From Thuidium tamariscinum (taxonomy: Eukaryota; Streptophyta; Bryopsida; Hypnales; Thuidiaceae), in the NCBI GenBank assembly GCA_947034885.2, contig OX344753.2, positions 15,748,001 to 15,812,000 on the forward strand: a DNA stretch of 64,000 nucleotides. The letters run 5' to 3'. The position numbers were made by a program, and so were the translations under genes. Shown one piece after another: positions 62,149-64,000 of this stretch; positions within the stretch are counted from its first letter, which is position 1, and each line of letters begins with the position of its first letter. Below the pieces are notes generated by a model that saw nothing but the letters and a program-made list of their open reading frames with translations, was not told the origin of the DNA and ran no database searches.

Positions 62149-62290
62149 CCATGAGACTGCTAACAACAATTCAATTATCAAATTTTTATATTTTTTTAGA
62201 AATGATGGGGCACTACTAGTGCTATATTAGATTGGTGATTTTAAAAATATTTTTATTTATATATATATACATACATATATATATACACAT

Positions 62291-62546
62291 ATATATACAT
62301 ATATATACATATATATACATATATATACATATATATACATATATATACATATATATACATATATATACATATATATACATATATATACATATATATACAT
62401 ATATATACATATATATACATATATATACATATATATACATATATATACATATATATACATATATATACATATATATACATATATATACATATATATACAT
62501 ATATATACATATATATACATATATATATATACACATATATACACAC

Positions 62547-62617
<71 letters not shown>

Positions 62618-62640
62618 TATATACATATATAGTTATGTAC
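62291..62640. repeat. 10-bp-unit AT microsatellite/minisatellite array
   Basis: ATATATACAT is repeated 23 times almost without error from 62291 to 62520, followed by irregular TATACACA units and a (TA)n run to about 62607, then mixed TA/CA sequence. Long Tyr/Ile open frames on both strands here are artefacts of the repeat. Confidence 0.95.
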
Positions 62641-64000
62641 ATATTTATGTATATTTTTATATATAATTTCAATATATTTAAATAGTATTAATATTGTTTT
62701 CCTTGTATTTACAATTTTGCACCATGATTGAAAATCAAATTGCCTTCTAGTGGACTTCTACAAGGTTTATGTTTTTTGTAATGTACTTGGATATCAGTTC
62801 CACCAAAAATCTAGAGAAAGGCACTTTGTAGAAACAAAGCCTAGAAGTTTCAAAATTCAACATGTTGGAGCATATTAGGAATTACAACAAATTCCAATTT
62901 TATAGCTAAGGTTGGCATCAAAGGAAGATGTGGCACTGGTTTCTTCCTTCAAATTGCAAACTACTTAATTGGATTTCCATCCTAGGCCCAAGGTAGGGCA
63001 CTTCCATCTTCTTCCTCATGAAAATATCATGTAGAGGGGAAATGCTAGTAGAAGCATCCAATTCCAACCTTGGAATCTAGTCTAACCTTCAAAGTATAGA
63101 GATACAAGAAATTAAAAATGAATAAACAAAATATGTGAATGTTAAAATGTATTAGCATGCACTATATATGTAGTTGAACTTCAAATTTTCAAGTTGATTT
63201 GGAGATATTAAAAAAGTTATTCTTGATTATTTTTTAAATCCATGATTTGTAATAGTCAATTTAGGTAAAGTAGCCACAAGTCTTTATTCAATCCCAACAA
63301 AGGATTTGGAATTGCTTTTAAGTGTTGTCTATATGCTTCTACCTAACTTGCTTTCAACAAACAAAAGGTGGATAAATTCATTTCTTTGGTACAAAATCTT
63401 TAGTCAATATTGCTCTATTTGGGTGATATTTCTCTTACATATATTCTTCATCAATTCATCCTATATAAAATAAGCACCTACACTAAAAGAAATGAATATG
63501 TATTTACTCAAACTTCCTTAAGATTAATTTTGTTGTTGCAAAGCCTCAATCCTCCCTTCTAGTTTAAAGGCAACAAGGAGGCAAACCTAAAATTGACCAA
63601 AAAAGCCTTTTAGCATGGTTTTCATTGTCAAATCATCTGAAATTTTGTTAGATCTTATTGGAAATCAAAAAAAGATTTAAGATTTTATGTGCAAGAATTT
63701 TTGGGAAAGTATAAATGAATTATGAATTTTCAAAGTGTTGAAAATAGGTGTATCTACAACTAATCCTATGCTCTCATGTTCAAATTAGGGCTTACATTTT
63801 AGGCAAGAATCTAAATTTAGCGGTAACACAAAAAAATCTACTCTACAACTATTGTGCAACTATACAGCTATTGTATAACTATTATGTGACTACTCTATGA
63901 CTATGCAACTATTGTACGACTGTGCAATTAGTTGTCAACTACTCTATAACTAGCATTCAACTAGTGAGCAACTAAAATGCAATTTGTTTTCAACTATTGT
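62641..64000. other. AT-rich intergenic DNA with a degenerate tandem repeat at the right edge
   Basis: No gene is seen. From about 63830 to the window end there is a run of variants of CAACTATTGT and CTATGACTA-like units spaced about 10-20 bp, which evidently continues beyond the window. Confidence 0.5.

Noticed and set aside
62222..62672. Several 117-144 codon Tyr/Ile-rich open frames on both strands
   Set aside because: They are translations of the ATATATACAT and TA arrays and have no protein character.
1..64000. CRISPR array, bacterial operon or rRNA/tRNA genes
   Set aside because: Introns, plant gene families and transposon types show a eukaryotic nuclear window. No regular spacer array was seen and no convincing tRNA or rRNA was noticed by eye; a covariance-model search would be needed to exclude tRNAs.

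Overview
The window looks like nuclear DNA of a land plant or close streptophyte relative with a fairly large, AT-rich, transposon-filled genome. There are only four clear host genes in 64 kb, all of plant type and three of them with GT-AG introns. Long AT-rich stretches between them hold many short inverted-repeat elements. A seedless plant would fit, but no species can be named from the sequence alone.

Layout: 1-13 kb is intergenic, with MITE-like elements and a pair of direct repeats that each carry a TATA box (6.1-7.8 kb). At 14.8-17.7 kb (+) is a six-exon type I metacaspase with an LSD1-type zinc finger. At 21.2-31.0 kb (-) is a decayed Ty3/gypsy retrotransposon. At 32.2-36.8 kb (+) is a ten-exon endonuclease III (NTH1) gene. 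At 37-54 kb is intergenic DNA dense in TIR elements, including a cluster of CACTA-type foldback elements with readable target-site duplications. At 54.95-58.5 kb (+) is a three-exon gene for a CNOT4-like C4C4 RING protein, behind a GC-rich upstream block. At 60.6-61.2 kb (-) is an intronless EMC8/9 gene, with a short divergent open frame on its 5' side. A long 10-bp-unit AT microsatellite and more intergenic DNA close the window.

The standout is the retrotransposon. Between the protease and reverse transcriptase segments it carries a complete-looking C5-cytosine DNA methyltransferase domain in the same reading frame, and its integrase ends in a C4HC3 PHD finger. Frame arithmetic shows that gag (from 28.6 kb), protease, methyltransferase, RT, RNase H, integrase and PHD were once one open frame. 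This copy is broken by stop codons, one apparent 1-nt deletion and two nested MITE-like insertions. Methyltransferase-bearing retrotransposons have been described in dinoflagellates and charophyte algae, so the principle has precedent; this domain order and the added PHD reader deserve direct study.

The four host genes are housekeeping or stress genes (cell death, base excision repair, RING-type ubiquitin ligase, ER membrane insertase) with no evident joint pathway.
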